From Comamonadaceae bacterium (GTDB lineage: Bacteria > Pseudomonadota > Gammaproteobacteria > Burkholderiales > Burkholderiaceae_C): 7,294 nucleotides of DNA. Each line of letters opens with the position of its first letter. Within the stretch, counting starts at the first letter, position 1. The stretch spans positions 1-7,294 of the forward strand of contig CANGOY010000092.1 of NCBI GenBank assembly GCA_947455585.1. The letters are read 5' to 3'. Of this stretch, positions 6,633 to 7,294 are shown one piece after another. The notes below the pieces were generated by a model. It worked only from the letters and a program-made list of their open reading frames with translations, made no database searches and was not told the origin of the DNA. The position numbers were made by a program, and so were the translations under genes.

Positions 6633-7294
6633 CAGTCCAATTTGCGTCGAAACACTTTGCGGTCCGGCTCGGAGACGGCGGGGTCAAACGCATAGCCCTC
6701 TAGGTTGAAACCTTCCAAGCCCTTGGGTGTTTTGACTTGGTGGGTCACGGCGTAGCGCGTCATCAAACCTCGTGCGCGCTTGGCGTTGAAGCTGATGATT
6801 TTGTATTTGCCGCCTTTATAGTCTTCAAACACACACTCAATCACGCGGGCTTTGAGCGTCTTGCGGTCGACCGACTTGAAATACTCTTGCGAGGCGAGGT
6901 TCACGATGATGGACTCGCCTTCACCACTCAAACATTCGTTCAAATACTGGGCAATCTGCGAGCCCCAAAATTTGTAGAGGTTGTTGCCTTTGTCGTTGGC
7001 CAACGCTGTGCCCATTTCCAAACGGTAGGGCTGCATCAAATCGAGCGGACGCAACACGCCGTAGAGGCCACTCAAAATCGCCACATGCTCTTGCACCCAG
7101 TCCAAATCTTTGGGCTTCAAGGTTTTGGCGTCCAAACCTTCATACACATCGCCATTGAAAGCGAGCACTGCTTGCTTGGCATTTTTTGCGGTGAACTTCG
7201 GGCTCCACGCTTGGTAGCGGGCCACGTTGAGGCTGGAGAGCGCATCGCTCACATGCATCAAGCTGGCAATGTCTTGTGGTGTTTTCTCTTGGAG
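6632..7294 (-). CDS. yaaA: Peroxide stress protein YaaA (5' truncated by window)
   Basis: 220 codons of the UPF0246/YaaA family are visible, with the frame open to the window edge. E. coli YaaA has 258 residues; aligning 'TPQDIASLM' with its 'TPPQISTLM' implies about 37 N-terminal residues lie outside the window. The in-frame TTG (7261) and ATG (7258) inside the window are internal and not the true start, because family-like sequence continues upstream of them. Characteristic stretches are 'LSGLYGVLRPLDLMQPYRLE' , 'NLASQEYFKSV', 'KIISFNAKRARGLMTRYAV' and 'GFNLEGYAFD'. In E. coli YaaA limits DNA and protein damage during hydrogen peroxide stress by lowering free intracellular iron. It is the upstream gene of the minus-strand pair with queF and ends in the TGA that overlaps the queF ATG. 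Confidence 0.96.
   Translation of the reverse strand, partial: LQEKTPQDIASLMHVSDALSSLNVARYQAWSPKFTAKNAKQAVLAFNGDVYEGLDAKTLKPKDLDWVQEHVAILSGLYGVLRPLDLMQPYRLEMGTALANDKGNNLYKFWGSQIAQYLNECLSGEGESIIVNLASQEYFKSVDRKTLKARVIECVFEDYKGGKYKIISFNAKRARGLMTRYAVTHQVKTPKGLEGFNLEGYAFDPAVSEPDRKVFRRKLD

Overview
The window reads as chromosomal DNA of a Gram-negative betaproteobacterium, most likely Burkholderiales/Comamonadaceae (a Limnohabitans- or Rhodoferax-like freshwater organism). This is inferred from moderately high GC, the long insertion in DinB, the bimodular QueF and tight gene packing; no rRNA or marker gene fixes the taxon. Coding density is very high. I see no mobile element, CRISPR array, tRNA or rRNA, and no gene-free stretch longer than about 55 bases.

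Layout, left to right. (1) Positions 1-432, plus strand: the C-terminal part of an FMN-dependent alpha-hydroxy-acid oxidase, cut by the window start. (2) 487-1017, plus: a small single-pass membrane protein that resembles the C-terminal domain of RskA-type anti-sigma factors but has no N-terminal sigma-binding domain. (3) 1050-2324, plus: DNA polymerase IV (DinB) with an unusual insertion of about 38 residues near its N-terminus. (4) 2378-5734, plus: three tightly packed genes with junctions of 1 and 2 bases. They encode a secreted PhnD-like substrate-binding protein, a membrane histidine kinase with a periplasmic sensor domain, and a response regulator joining a receiver to an HD-GYP-type domain. 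(5) 5778-7294, minus and convergent with the previous operon: yaaA (5' end outside the window) followed by queF, whose start overlaps the yaaA stop by one base.

How the genes may work together: the three-gene block is the most interesting part. A PhnD-family binding protein normally feeds an ABC transporter, but no permease or ATPase gene is present here and the next genes are a complete two-component system. The simplest reading is a periplasmic ligand-sensing relay: binding protein, then kinase, then a regulator that would lower cyclic di-GMP or act through a degenerate HD-GYP domain. The ligand is unknown. The yaaA-queF pair couples a peroxide-stress protein to the last dedicated step of preQ1 synthesis for the queuosine tRNA modification. 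The remaining genes look like ordinary housekeeping or accessory metabolism.
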